NCBI GenBank assembly: GCA_035540955.1
Contig: DATLFP010000014.1
Span: forward strand, 1 to 13,286
From: DATLFP01 sp035540955
GTDB lineage: Bacteria; Actinomycetota; Acidimicrobiia; Acidimicrobiales; CADCSY01
Direction: 5' to 3'
Length of the DNA stretch: 13,286 nucleotides
A program made the position numbers and the translations under genes. The notes under the pieces were generated by a model. It saw only the letters and a list, made by a program, of their open reading frames with translations. It was not told the origin of the DNA and ran no database searches. Positions within the stretch are counted from its first letter, which is position 1; each line of letters starts with the position of its first letter. Below are positions 1 through 6,605 of this stretch, one piece after another.

Positions 1-15
1 GTCCTTCAGGTTCAC
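1..15 (-). CDS. 5' end of a divergent gene (first five codons only)
   Basis: On the minus strand a GTG at 15-13 opens a frame reading M-N-L-K-D before the window ends. A -10-like TAGGGT (27-22) stands 6 nt before this GTG, the spacing expected for a leaderless actinobacterial mRNA, and an inverted repeat lies between it and the desaturase gene. The MNLKD opening is common among short-chain dehydrogenases/reductases, but five residues cannot assign a family, and a regulator is equally possible. That a gene starts here is inferred from promoter geometry and codon choice, not from homology. Confidence 0.4.
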
Positions 16-21
16 GGCGGC

Positions 22-27
22 ACCCTA
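22..27 (-). promoter_or_regulatory. -10-like box for the divergent gene at the left edge
   Basis: TAGGGT on the minus strand fits the actinobacterial TANNNT -10 consensus and ends 6 nt before the GTG at 15-13. No clear -35 hexamer is visible; its expected position falls inside the inverted repeat at 35-54. This is a consensus match with good spacing, not a mapped start site. Confidence 0.4.
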
Positions 28-34
28 CCGGACT

Positions 35-54
35 CCTACCTACCAGTAGGTAGG
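35..54. promoter_or_regulatory. Perfect inverted repeat, probable repressor operator
   Basis: Two 9-bp arms, CCTACCTAC (35-43) and GTAGGTAGG (46-54), are perfect inverted complements separated by CA. The element lies between the -10-like box of the leftward gene (27-22) and that of the desaturase (65-70), so it covers the expected -35 zones of both. Size and position fit a dimeric TetR-type regulator acting on both genes. No regulator gene is visible in the window, so the protein that binds is unknown. A short stem-loop in RNA is the alternative, but the symmetry sits upstream of the presumed start sites of both genes. Confidence 0.65.
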
Positions 55-64
55 TGCGAGCGGG

Positions 65-70
65 TAAGGT
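65..70 (+). promoter_or_regulatory. -10-like box (or Shine-Dalgarno) for the desaturase
   Basis: TAAGGT fits TANNNT and ends 7 nt before the ATG at 78, so transcription could begin at or next to the start codon. The same bases contain AAGG at acceptable Shine-Dalgarno spacing, so the sequence alone cannot separate a leaderless from a leadered reading. Both support ATG 78 over the GTG at 54, which lies inside the operator. Confidence 0.45.
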
Positions 71-77
71 GACGGCC

Positions 78-983
78 ATGCCTGGCATCCCCCTCGTCGC
101 CGAGCTGGAACCCGTCGTGGCCGGCCTCCTCGAACGTCACCTCGCGAGCGCCCGGGAGTGGTTCCCGCACGAGCTCGTGCCGTGGGACCGCGTCGCCGAC
201 GGCGACCCCCGGGACACGTGGTCCGAGGAGCTGGCCCCGATGCCCGACGCCGTGCGCTCGGCGCTGCTCGTCAACCTCCTCACCGAGGACAACCTCCCCC
301 ACTACTTCCAGACCATCGACGCCATGTTCGGCGCCGACGGGGCGTGGGGGGAGTGGACCCGCCGGTGGACGGCCGAGGAGGGCCGGCACTCGATCGTGAT
401 CCGCGACTACCTCACCGTCACGAAGTCGGTCGATCCGATCGCGCTCGAGCGCGGGCGCATGCGCCAGGTCAGCCTCGGCCAGGTCCCGCGGCCCGTCACG
501 CCCGCGCACGGGCTCGCCTACGTCGCCATCCAGGAGCTCGCCACCCGCATCGCCCACGGCAACACCGGCCGGTTCATGGACGACCAGGCCGGCGCCAAGG
601 TGATGGCCCGGGTCGCTGGTGACGAGCAGCTGCACCACGTCTTCTACCGCGACCTCGTCTCCGCGGTGCTCGAGATCGACCCGTCGCAGGGCGTCATGGC
701 GATCGCCGACGCGGTCACCGACTTCGCCATGCCCGGCACCGGCATCGAGGGCTTCGGCTCCCACGCCAAGCGCATCGCCGCCATCGGGATCTACGACTTC
801 GCCGTGCACGCCGACTCGATCCTCGCGCCCCTGCTCGAAGACGCCTGGCGCCTGGCCGATCTCACCGACCTCGATGCCGACGCCGAGGCCGCCCGGGACC
901 GGGCCCTCGCCCACCTCGACCGGGTGCGCAAGGCGGGCCGCCGGACCGCCGAGCGCCGGGCCGCCAAAGAGACCGCTGCGTAG
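78..983 (+). CDS. Acyl-ACP desaturase family protein (ferritin-like diiron)
   Basis: A 301-residue protein of the soluble fatty-acid desaturase family, which uses a diiron centre and reduced ferredoxin to place a double bond in an acyl chain carried by acyl carrier protein. The expected ligands are visible: E70 in TEDN, E101 and H104 in EEGRH, E153 in IQELATRIAH, and E183 and H186 in GDEQLHH, with E-x-x-H spacings as in plant stearoyl-ACP desaturase and mycobacterial DesA proteins. There is no signal peptide or membrane segment, so it is cytosolic. ATG 78 is preferred over GTG 54 because the latter overlaps the inverted repeat and because TAAGGT is well placed before ATG 78. It is a single-gene unit ending in a terminator at 1111-1149. 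The substrate and double-bond position cannot be read from sequence, and an N-oxygenase-like ferritin relative is a less likely alternative. Confidence 0.88.
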   Translation: MPGIPLVAELEPVVAGLLERHLASAREWFPHELVPWDRVADGDPRDTWSEELAPMPDAVRSALLVNLLTEDNLPHYFQTIDAMFGADGAWGEWTRRWTAEEGRHSIVIRDYLTVTKSVDPIALERGRMRQVSLGQVPRPVTPAHGLAYVAIQELATRIAHGNTGRFMDDQAGAKVMARVAGDEQLHHVFYRDLVSAVLEIDPSQGVMAIADAVTDFAMPGTGIEGFGSHAKRIAAIGIYDFAVHADSILAPLLEDAWRLADLTDLDADAEAARDRALAHLDRVRKAGRRTAERRAAKETAA

Positions 984-1110
984 GTTTGGCGGGCCGCCGA
1001 GCCGGGAAGAGCAGCCGCCAGCACCAATGCGGCGTGGACCCGCCGGTCGCCTGATGTCTCCCTGGGCGGCCGGAAGGGAAGGCGGTTTCCCCACCGTCCT
1101 GCGCCGACCA

Positions 1111-1149
1111 CTCGCCCCGCCGCTCCCCTCGGCGGGGCGAGGACTTTTT
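1111..1149 (+). terminator. Intrinsic terminator after the desaturase gene
   Basis: A perfect 12-bp stem (1111-1122 with 1130-1141, CTCGCCCCGCCG and its complement) encloses a 7-nt loop and is followed after GAC by five T residues (1145-1149). This is a textbook Rho-independent terminator for the plus strand. It lacks a T tract in the other direction, so it would not efficiently end the phzF transcript arriving from the right. The stretch 984-1110 before it holds no gene or RNA family I recognise. Confidence 0.85.
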
Positions 1150-1185
1150 CGGCGCCGCATCCCGTGACGAGCGGCCTCCGGACGG

Positions 1186-2004
1186 TTACACGGTCAAGTG
1201 GCCCACGAGGGTCGTGACCGCCTGGCCCTGCAGCCGCACCCGGTCGCCGTCGAGCACGACGAGCAGGCGGCCGCCGCGTGCCGAGGCCTGGCGGGCGTCG
1301 ATGACGTCCTTGGCGACCCGGTCCCACCACCACGTCGCCAGCACGCAGTGGGCGGAGCCGGTCACCGGGTCCTCGGGGATGCCGATGGCGGGACCGAAGA
1401 CCCGGGACACGATGTCGCCGCCACCGGGCTGCCCGGCTGCGGTGACGATGACGGCGTGGCCGGTGACGGCGCCGAGGCGGACGAGGTCGGGCGCGGCGCC
1501 GCGCACCTCGTCGGCGGTCGCGACCTCGACGAGGAGCCAGCCGTTGGCGGTCGCCGCCACGCGCACCGGGGTCACCGCGAGGGACTCGAGCACGGCCGGA
1601 TCGGGTTCGACGTCCACCGCGTGGTTGGCCGGGAAGTCGAGCTCGATCCAGCCGCCGTCGAGGCGGCGGGCCCGCAGCTCGCCGCTGCGGGTGTCGAAGG
1701 CAAGCACCTCGCTGTGGTCGCCGCGCGCGGTCCACAGCACGTGGGCCGACGCGAGGGTGGCGTGTCCGCACAGGTCGATCTCGACCTCGGGTGAGAACCA
1801 GCGGAGGTCGAAGCGGCCGGCGCCGGTGGGCACGAGGAACGCCGTCTCGGCCAGGTTCATCTCGGCCGCGACCGACTGCATCCACCCGGCATCGGCGGGG
1901 CGGTCGAGCATGGCGATCGCGGCCGGGTTGCCGGCGAAGGGCCGGTCGGTGAAGGCGTCGACCTGATAGAGGGGAACCGGCGACGCCGGCGTGCGATCGG
2001 TCAT
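1186..2004 (-). CDS. PhzF-family isomerase/epimerase-like protein
   Basis: A 272-residue member of the PhzF/diaminopimelate-epimerase fold, two similar half-barrels with the active site between them. Signature segments are present: YQVDAFTDRPFAGNPAA (13-29), MNLAETAFL with the catalytic glutamate at E53, DLCGHATLASAH (78-88) and GIPEDPVTGSAH (208-219). PhzF of phenazine synthesis isomerises trans-2,3-dihydro-3-hydroxyanthranilate, but no other phenazine gene is here, so this is one of the many stand-alone paralogues whose substrate is unknown. ATG 2004 is the start that puts the family motif about 14 residues from the N terminus. It begins 10 bp after the metallophosphoesterase stop, and the only Shine-Dalgarno-like run is GGGG touching the ATG, so coupling to the upstream gene is likely. 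It is the last gene of the leftward pepN operon. Confidence 0.9.
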   Translation of the reverse strand: MTDRTPASPVPLYQVDAFTDRPFAGNPAAIAMLDRPADAGWMQSVAAEMNLAETAFLVPTGAGRFDLRWFSPEVEIDLCGHATLASAHVLWTARGDHSEVLAFDTRSGELRARRLDGGWIELDFPANHAVDVEPDPAVLESLAVTPVRVAATANGWLLVEVATADEVRGAAPDLVRLGAVTGHAVIVTAAGQPGGGDIVSRVFGPAIGIPEDPVTGSAHCVLATWWWDRVAKDVIDARQASARGGRLLVVLDGDRVRLQGQAVTTLVGHLTV

Positions 2005-2014
2005 CCCCGAAGGA

Positions 2015-2893
2015 CTACCAGGCGTGGCTGAAGCACCGGTCGCCGATTCGTCCGGGTGACCACCGCTTCCAGATCCGCAGGACGCTGCGGGCCGTGGCCT
2101 CGGTCCAGGCGATCGCCGCCGGCGCCGCCACTCGCCGCACCACCTGGCGGATGCCGCCCTCGTGCACGACGTAGCCACCCCAGGTCCCCGGGTAGTGCTG
2201 CGGACTGCCCACCTCGGTGATCACGAGTGGACCATGGTGGTGGCGGCGGTGGCGGTGGGTGTGGCCGGTGCTCATGAACACGCGGCGGTTGGCGCGGAGC
2301 ACCTGGTCGAAGAACCGCCGGGCCTCGGGCCCGGGCACGCCCGGCGGCCAGTGGTGGGCGACGGACAGGGGTTGGGGGTGGTGGTGGGTGAGCAGCACGG
2401 CCGGGCCCTGCGCGTCGGCGACCGCGTCGGCCACGTCGTCGGCGAACCGGGCGTAGGTGCCGGTGTGGCTGCCGGGCTTCGAGGAGTCGAACAGCACGAT
2501 GCGAACGCCGGGCACGTCGACCACCCGCACGCCGTCGCGCGTCAGCGGCACGCCGGCCGCCGCGAAGGTGGGCACCAGCGACTCGTGGTCGGGTCGCACC
2601 TCGTGGTTGCCCACCAGCGCTTCGACGGCGACACCGCCGGCCGCCAGCAGCGCCGCCGCCCGCTCGCCCTCCTCCATCGTGCCCCGCTGCGTGATGTCGC
2701 CCTTGACCGCGAGCAGCTGCGATCCCCAGGCGACCGACTCGGTCACGGCGGCGCGCAGGCAACGCTCCGATGGCAGGTCCTCGAGACGGAGGGGATCGTG
2801 CACGGTCGGGAGGAACCCGAAGGTCTCGAGGCCGATGTGCACGTCGCTCACCGTCGAGAACCGGAAGAGCTCTTCGCCGGGCGGCGGCGCCAT
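2015..2893 (-). CDS. Calcineurin-like metallophosphoesterase
   Basis: A 292-residue (from ATG 2893) phosphoesterase with all the metal-binding blocks of the calcineurin-like family: D17-x-H19 in STVSDVHIG, GD (65-66), GNHE (95-98), LLTHHHP (168-173) and GHTH (210-213). Two metal ions are expected and the substrate is a phosphate mono- or diester; cyclic-nucleotide phosphodiesterases share this layout, but the substrate is not decided by sequence. GHTH runs into a histidine/arginine-rich patch, HTHRHRRHHH. The true start is doubtful: the same frame stays coding-like upstream to the pepN stop, with no ATG, GTG or TTG, and ATC at 2983-2981 is a possible non-canonical start giving 322 residues. 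A strong hairpin (2902-2930) lies just before the ATG. It sits between pepN and phzF on the same strand. Confidence 0.85.
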   Translation of the reverse strand: MAPPPGEELFRFSTVSDVHIGLETFGFLPTVHDPLRLEDLPSERCLRAAVTESVAWGSQLLAVKGDITQRGTMEEGERAAALLAAGGVAVEALVGNHEVRPDHESLVPTFAAAGVPLTRDGVRVVDVPGVRIVLFDSSKPGSHTGTYARFADDVADAVADAQGPAVLLTHHHPQPLSVAHHWPPGVPGPEARRFFDQVLRANRRVFMSTGHTHRHRRHHHGPLVITEVGSPQHYPGTWGGYVVHEGGIRQVVRRVAAPAAIAWTEATARSVLRIWKRWSPGRIGDRCFSHAW

Positions 2894-2901
2894 CCCGCGG
2901 T

Positions 2902-2930
2902 GCGGGACGTCGCGGGCGGCGACGTCCCGC
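2902..2930 (-). promoter_or_regulatory. Perfect 12-bp hairpin just upstream of the metallophosphoesterase ATG
   Basis: GCGGGACGTCGC (2902-2913) and its exact complement (2919-2930) flank a 5-nt loop. In the leftward mRNA the stem ends 8 nt before the ATG at 2893. There is no T tract, so simple termination is unlikely. It could limit translation of the downstream genes, be a processing site, or be part of the coding region if translation begins upstream. No Shine-Dalgarno is visible between stem and ATG. Confidence 0.5.
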
Positions 2931-2988
2931 CTCGTCCGCTCGATGACCTGAGCGACGTCGGGCTCGACGGCGAAGGTCTCGATCGCCG

Positions 2989-5529
2989 CTACGCCCGTCG
3001 GAGTGCCTCGCCGAGCCGCGCCGCCTCGCGCTGGCGCAGGGCGACGTTGACCTTCAACCGCTCGAGGTGCTGCTCGATCGTCTTCACCGCTTGCGGCACC
3101 GGGTGGTCGGCGAGGAAGCGCTCCACGTCGGCCGCCGCCTCCGGCGTGTTGAGGGTCGTGACCCCGCCGAGGAGGCGCGGGATGGTGTTGTCCGGGAACC
3201 GGGCGTTGACCGCAGCCCACTCGCCCTTCACGAACTCCCACGCGAGCTCGTTCACCTCGCGGTTCTGCAGCAGCAGCTGCACCAGGAACGGCGCGTTCTG
3301 CGACCGGATGCTGTCGGTGAGCGTGAGCTCGAGGGTCGACTGGGCCAGGCCGGCGTCGGGGAACGCCCCGAGCGCGTACAGGTAGCGGAGCTGCTCCTGC
3401 GGCGACGACGACGTGTGGTAGCGCTCGAGGAACTGCGCGTGCTCGTCGGCGGTCCCGACGCTGGCGACGACCCCGATGGCGGCGGCGGCGACGTTGGGGT
3501 CGGTGCGGCGGTCGGCGTACACCTCGCGGGCGCGGGCCCGCACCTCCGGGTCGGCGCCGATCACCCCGAGCGCGCTGATCACGGTCTGCCGGGCCTGTCG
3601 CGTCAGCTCGGCCTCGCCCGCCGCCGGCTCCCAGCCGAGCCGCTCGAGCGCGGGCCCGACGAGGTCGCGGACATAGGTCTGGTAGGCGGCGCGGGCCTCG
3701 CCGTCGAGGATCCGGTCGACGGCGCCGAGGACCCCGGCCATCGTCGACCACACTGCGGCGTCCGTCTCCCCCTGGTAGCCGCGGAGCAGGTCGAGCAGGT
3801 CGATGGCGTCGGTGTCGCCGGCGAGGACCGCGGCCCACGTGTCATCGACCAGCAGCGACCGCTCGACCGGGGCGAGATCGGGAATGGCCGGCCGCAGCGC
3901 TGCGAGCAGGTCCGGCGCGTAGCGGACGCGGTAGAAGCCGTGGCCGCCGGCGTTGGCCACCAGCCCGCTCGCGGCGCCGGGGAGAGTGGCCGTCGCGGCC
4001 TCACCGTCGATCAGCACCCGGTGGGTCGTGCCCCCGACGCGGGCCAGCACCGGCACCGCGAACCGCGTGGCGGCAGCCTTGCCGTCGAGGAAGCGGAACA
4101 GGCGCTGGGTGAAGGTGGTCTCGTCGCCGGCGGCGTCGACGGCGACCATCGGGTGTCCACCCTGGAAGATCCAGGTGTCCATGATGTGGCGCACGGGCTC
4201 GCCGGTGGCCTCCTCGATGGCGTCCCACAGGTCGGTGGTCTCCGCGTTGCCGTACTCGCGGCTGCGCAGGTAGAGCCGGATGCCGGCCCGGAAGCCTTCC
4301 TCGCCGAGGTACTGCTCCAGCATGCGGAGCACCGACGCTCCCTTCTGGTAGGTGAGCACGTCGAACATGCCGTCGGCGTCGGCCGGGGAGCGCACCGGGT
4401 ACTCGATTGGTCGGGTGCTGGCCAGGGAGTCGACCGAGAACGCCACCGCCCGCTCGTTGGTGAAGGCCGCCCACCGGTGCCACTCGGGCCGGAAGGCGTC
4501 GACGGCCGCGAGCTCCATGAACGTGGCGAACGCCTCGTTGAGCCACAGCCCGTTCCACCACTTCATCGTCACCAGGTCGCCGAACCACATGTGGGCCAGC
4601 TCGTGGGCGACCACGTCGGCCACCCGCTGCAGCTCCGTCTGGGTCGACTGCTCGGGGTCGATGAGCAGCACCGCCTCGCGGAAGGTGATGGCGCCGAGGT
4701 TCTCCATGGCGCCGGCGGCGAAGTCGGGCAGGGCGATGAGATCGACCTTGTCGCCGGGGTACGGGATGTCGTACCAATCGGCGAAGTACTCCAGGCAGAA
4801 GGCGCCGACCTCGAGGGCGAACGGCGCGAGGTGGGACTTGCCCGGCACGTGCACCACCCGGAGCGGCGTGCCGCGCACGTCCACCGGGTCGGTCACCTCG
4901 AGGGGGCCGACCACGAAGGCCACGAGGTAGGTCGAGATCGGGATCGTGTCGGCGAAGCGGACCGCGACTCGTCCGTCCCCCGTCGGCGTCCGCTCGACCT
5001 CGGCGGCGTTGGAGATGGCGAGGAGATCGGCGCTCACCACGAGGGTGACGCCGAACACGGCCTTCAGGTCGGGCTCGTCCCAGCACGGGAACGCCATGCG
5101 GGCGTCGGTGGCCTCGAACTGCGTGGTGCCGATGACGCGCTGCTCGCCCGACTCGTCGGTGAACGTGCTGCGGTAGAAGCCGGTGAGCTTGTCGTTGAGG
5201 ATCCCGCGGAACCGGGCGTGGACCTCGGCGTCCCCCGCCTCGATGGCGCGGGCGAGGGTGAGGGTCGCCCGCTCCCGCTCGGCGTCGAGGGTCACGGTGC
5301 AGTCGGTGCGCCGGTTGGCGACGGTCACCCACGCCTCGTCGATGTCGAGCTCCTTGGCGTTGAGCACGATCTCGGTCGTGGGCTCCCGCACCTCGACGGC
5401 GATGGCCACGTCGCCGGCGAAGGTGGCGGCGCCGAGATCGGGCTCGATCGTCAGCTCGTAGCGGCGGGGGAGGACGTGACGGGGGAGCCGGTAGTCGGAC
5501 TCCTCGAGCGCTGGGGATGCGTCGGACAT
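2989..5529 (-). CDS. pepN: Aminopeptidase N (M1 family zinc metallopeptidase)
   Basis: An 846-residue cytosolic M1 aminopeptidase that removes N-terminal amino acids from peptides, with one catalytic zinc. The N-terminal beta-saddle domain covers about residues 1-210. The substrate-binding GAMEN motif is at 273-277, and the zinc site is H309-E-L-A-H313 with the third ligand E332 in NEAF, the exact HExxH-(18)-E spacing. The transition-state tyrosine is Y394 in LTYQKG. The C-terminal half is the helical ERAP1-like domain (roughly 490-846). ATG 5529 fits the usual N terminus; a longer frame to 5634 would run into the divergent kinase gene. A -10-like TACGCT (5544-5539) stands 9 nt before this ATG with no Shine-Dalgarno, suggesting a nearly leaderless mRNA. 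It is the first gene of an operon with the metallophosphoesterase and phzF-like genes. Confidence 0.96.
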   Translation of the reverse strand: MSDASPALEESDYRLPRHVLPRRYELTIEPDLGAATFAGDVAIAVEVREPTTEIVLNAKELDIDEAWVTVANRRTDCTVTLDAERERATLTLARAIEAGDAEVHARFRGILNDKLTGFYRSTFTDESGEQRVIGTTQFEATDARMAFPCWDEPDLKAVFGVTLVVSADLLAISNAAEVERTPTGDGRVAVRFADTIPISTYLVAFVVGPLEVTDPVDVRGTPLRVVHVPGKSHLAPFALEVGAFCLEYFADWYDIPYPGDKVDLIALPDFAAGAMENLGAITFREAVLLIDPEQSTQTELQRVADVVAHELAHMWFGDLVTMKWWNGLWLNEAFATFMELAAVDAFRPEWHRWAAFTNERAVAFSVDSLASTRPIEYPVRSPADADGMFDVLTYQKGASVLRMLEQYLGEEGFRAGIRLYLRSREYGNAETTDLWDAIEEATGEPVRHIMDTWIFQGGHPMVAVDAAGDETTFTQRLFRFLDGKAAATRFAVPVLARVGGTTHRVLIDGEAATATLPGAASGLVANAGGHGFYRVRYAPDLLAALRPAIPDLAPVERSLLVDDTWAAVLAGDTDAIDLLDLLRGYQGETDAAVWSTMAGVLGAVDRILDGEARAAYQTYVRDLVGPALERLGWEPAAGEAELTRQARQTVISALGVIGADPEVRARAREVYADRRTDPNVAAAAIGVVASVGTADEHAQFLERYHTSSSPQEQLRYLYALGAFPDAGLAQSTLELTLTDSIRSQNAPFLVQLLLQNREVNELAWEFVKGEWAAVNARFPDNTIPRLLGGVTTLNTPEAAADVERFLADHPVPQAVKTIEQHLERLKVNVALRQREAARLGEALRRA

Positions 5530-5538
5530 CGAGGGGAG

Positions 5539-5548
5539 AGCGTAGGGT
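5539..5548. promoter_or_regulatory. Overlapping divergent -10 boxes for pepN and the PfkB kinase
   Basis: Rightwards, TAGGGT (5543-5548) ends 9 nt before GTG 5558. Leftwards, TACGCT (5544-5539) ends 9 nt before ATG 5529. Both fit TANNNT and share the central TA, so the two boxes overlap by 2 bp in a 28-bp intergenic gap with no other room for a promoter and no Shine-Dalgarno for either gene. No -35 hexamer is evident in either direction. Confidence 0.55.
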
Positions 5549-5557
5549 GGACCCTTC

Positions 5558-6547
5558 GTGACCGCGGACTTGGACGTCGTCGGCGTCGGCAACGCACTGG
5601 TCGACGTGATCTCGATGGAGTCCGACGAGTTCATCGAAGGCCGGGGCCTCGTGAAGGGCTCGATGCGCCTGATCGAGCCCGACGAGGCGGTCGCCCTCTA
5701 CGACGCCATGGGCCCGGGCGTGGAGATGTCGGGCGGCTCAGCGGCCAACACGCTCGCCGGGCTGGCCTCCCTCGGTGGCCGGGGTGGCTTCATCGGACGG
5801 GTGCGCGACGACCAGCTGGGCACGGTGTTCGCCCACGACATCCGGTCGGTCGGGATCGAGTTCCCGGTCCCGCCCGCGACCACGGGCTCGCCGACCGGCC
5901 GATCGCTCATCATCGTGTCCTCCGACGCCGAGCGCACCATGAACACCCTCTTGGGCGCCGCGGCCGAGCTCGGACCCGACGACGTCGACGCGGCGTTCGT
6001 GGCGCGGGCCCAGGTGACCTACCTCGAGGGCTACCTGTTCGACCGTGAGCTGGCCGGTCAGGCGTTCGAGAAGGCGGCCGCCGCCGCCCACAACGCCGGC
6101 CGGCTCGTGGCGCTCACCCTGTCGGACTCCTTCTGCGTCGAGCGGTTCCTCACCGCGTTCCGCGGGCTCGTCTCCGACGTCGTCGACATCCTCTTCGGCA
6201 ACGAGGACGAGCTCTGCCTGCTGTACGAGACCGACGACGCCATGGAGGCGCTCGGTCACGCCGAGCGGGTGTGCGACCTCGTGGTCATGACCCGCAGCGC
6301 CGACGGATCCGTGGTGTCGAAGCGCGGCCAGCGCCTCGAGGTCGCCGCCGAGCCCGTGCCCCGCGTCGTCGACACCACCGGGGCCGGCGACCTCTACGCC
6401 GCCGGGTTCCTCTACGGCCTCACCCACGGCCACGACCTGGCGACGAGCGCCCGGCTGGGCTCCATCGCCGCCGCCGAGGTCATCTCCCACGTCGGCGCCC
6501 GCCCCGAGACCGTCCTCGCCGGCCTCGCCGCCCCCCTCCTCGTCTGA
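5558..6547 (+). CDS. PfkB-family kinase, probably adenosine kinase
   Basis: A 329-residue ribokinase/PfkB-fold kinase that transfers the gamma-phosphate of ATP to a sugar or nucleoside hydroxyl. Visible are the N-terminal VGVGNALVDV strand-helix, the substrate-binding SGGSAANT (58-65), the NxxE motif as NEDE (215-218) that positions magnesium, and the C-terminal DTTGAGD (272-278), whose last aspartate D278 is the catalytic base and whose glycines form the anion hole. The overall look, with the SGGSAANT loop, matches bacterial adenosine-kinase-like proteins, but ribokinase or another sugar specificity cannot be excluded. GTG 5558 lies 9 nt from a TAGGGT box and no Shine-Dalgarno precedes it. 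It is monocistronic, divergent from pepN and convergent with the crotonase gene. Confidence 0.88.
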   Translation: MTADLDVVGVGNALVDVISMESDEFIEGRGLVKGSMRLIEPDEAVALYDAMGPGVEMSGGSAANTLAGLASLGGRGGFIGRVRDDQLGTVFAHDIRSVGIEFPVPPATTGSPTGRSLIIVSSDAERTMNTLLGAAAELGPDDVDAAFVARAQVTYLEGYLFDRELAGQAFEKAAAAAHNAGRLVALTLSDSFCVERFLTAFRGLVSDVVDILFGNEDELCLLYETDDAMEALGHAERVCDLVVMTRSADGSVVSKRGQRLEVAAEPVPRVVDTTGAGDLYAAGFLYGLTHGHDLATSARLGSIAAAEVISHVGARPETVLAGLAAPLLV

Positions 6548-6561
6548 CCCGGCACCGTCCT

Positions 6562-6596
6562 TGTCGATCCACCCCTGAAGTCCGGGGAGATCGACA
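6562..6596. terminator. Hairpin between convergent genes, possible bidirectional terminator
   Basis: TGTCGATC (6562-6569) pairs exactly with GATCGACA (6589-6596), and an inner CCCC/GGGG stem (6572-6575 with 6584-6587) closes an 8-nt loop. It fills most of the 58-bp gap between the kinase stop and the crotonase stop. There is no T tract on either side, so it is not a classical intrinsic terminator; actinobacteria are often credited with terminators lacking the U run, and position supports that role. Confidence 0.5.
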
Positions 6597-6605
6597 CAGA
6601 AGCGG

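Noticed and set aside
54..77. Earlier GTG start (54) for the desaturase
   Set aside because: It begins inside the inverted repeat, adds eight residues without family support, and ATG 78 has a well-spaced -10 box or Shine-Dalgarno.
984..1110. Possible riboswitch or small RNA between the desaturase stop and its terminator
   Set aside because: I looked for cobalamin, SAM, TPP, c-di-GMP and c-di-AMP type conserved cores on both strands and saw none; only GC-rich sequence leading to the terminator.
2990..3838. Upstream extension of the metallophosphoesterase frame inside pepN (to 3838)
   Set aside because: That part is a shadow of pepN; no start codon suits it and the sequence is Arg/Pro-rich without motifs. 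Only the stretch after the pepN stop is worth considering.
3067..6048. A 993-codon open frame on the plus strand, antisense to pepN
   Set aside because: It mirrors the aminopeptidase gene in a high-GC shadow frame, has Arg/Gly/Val-rich composition and no family motifs, and the pepN frame has complete catalytic motifs.
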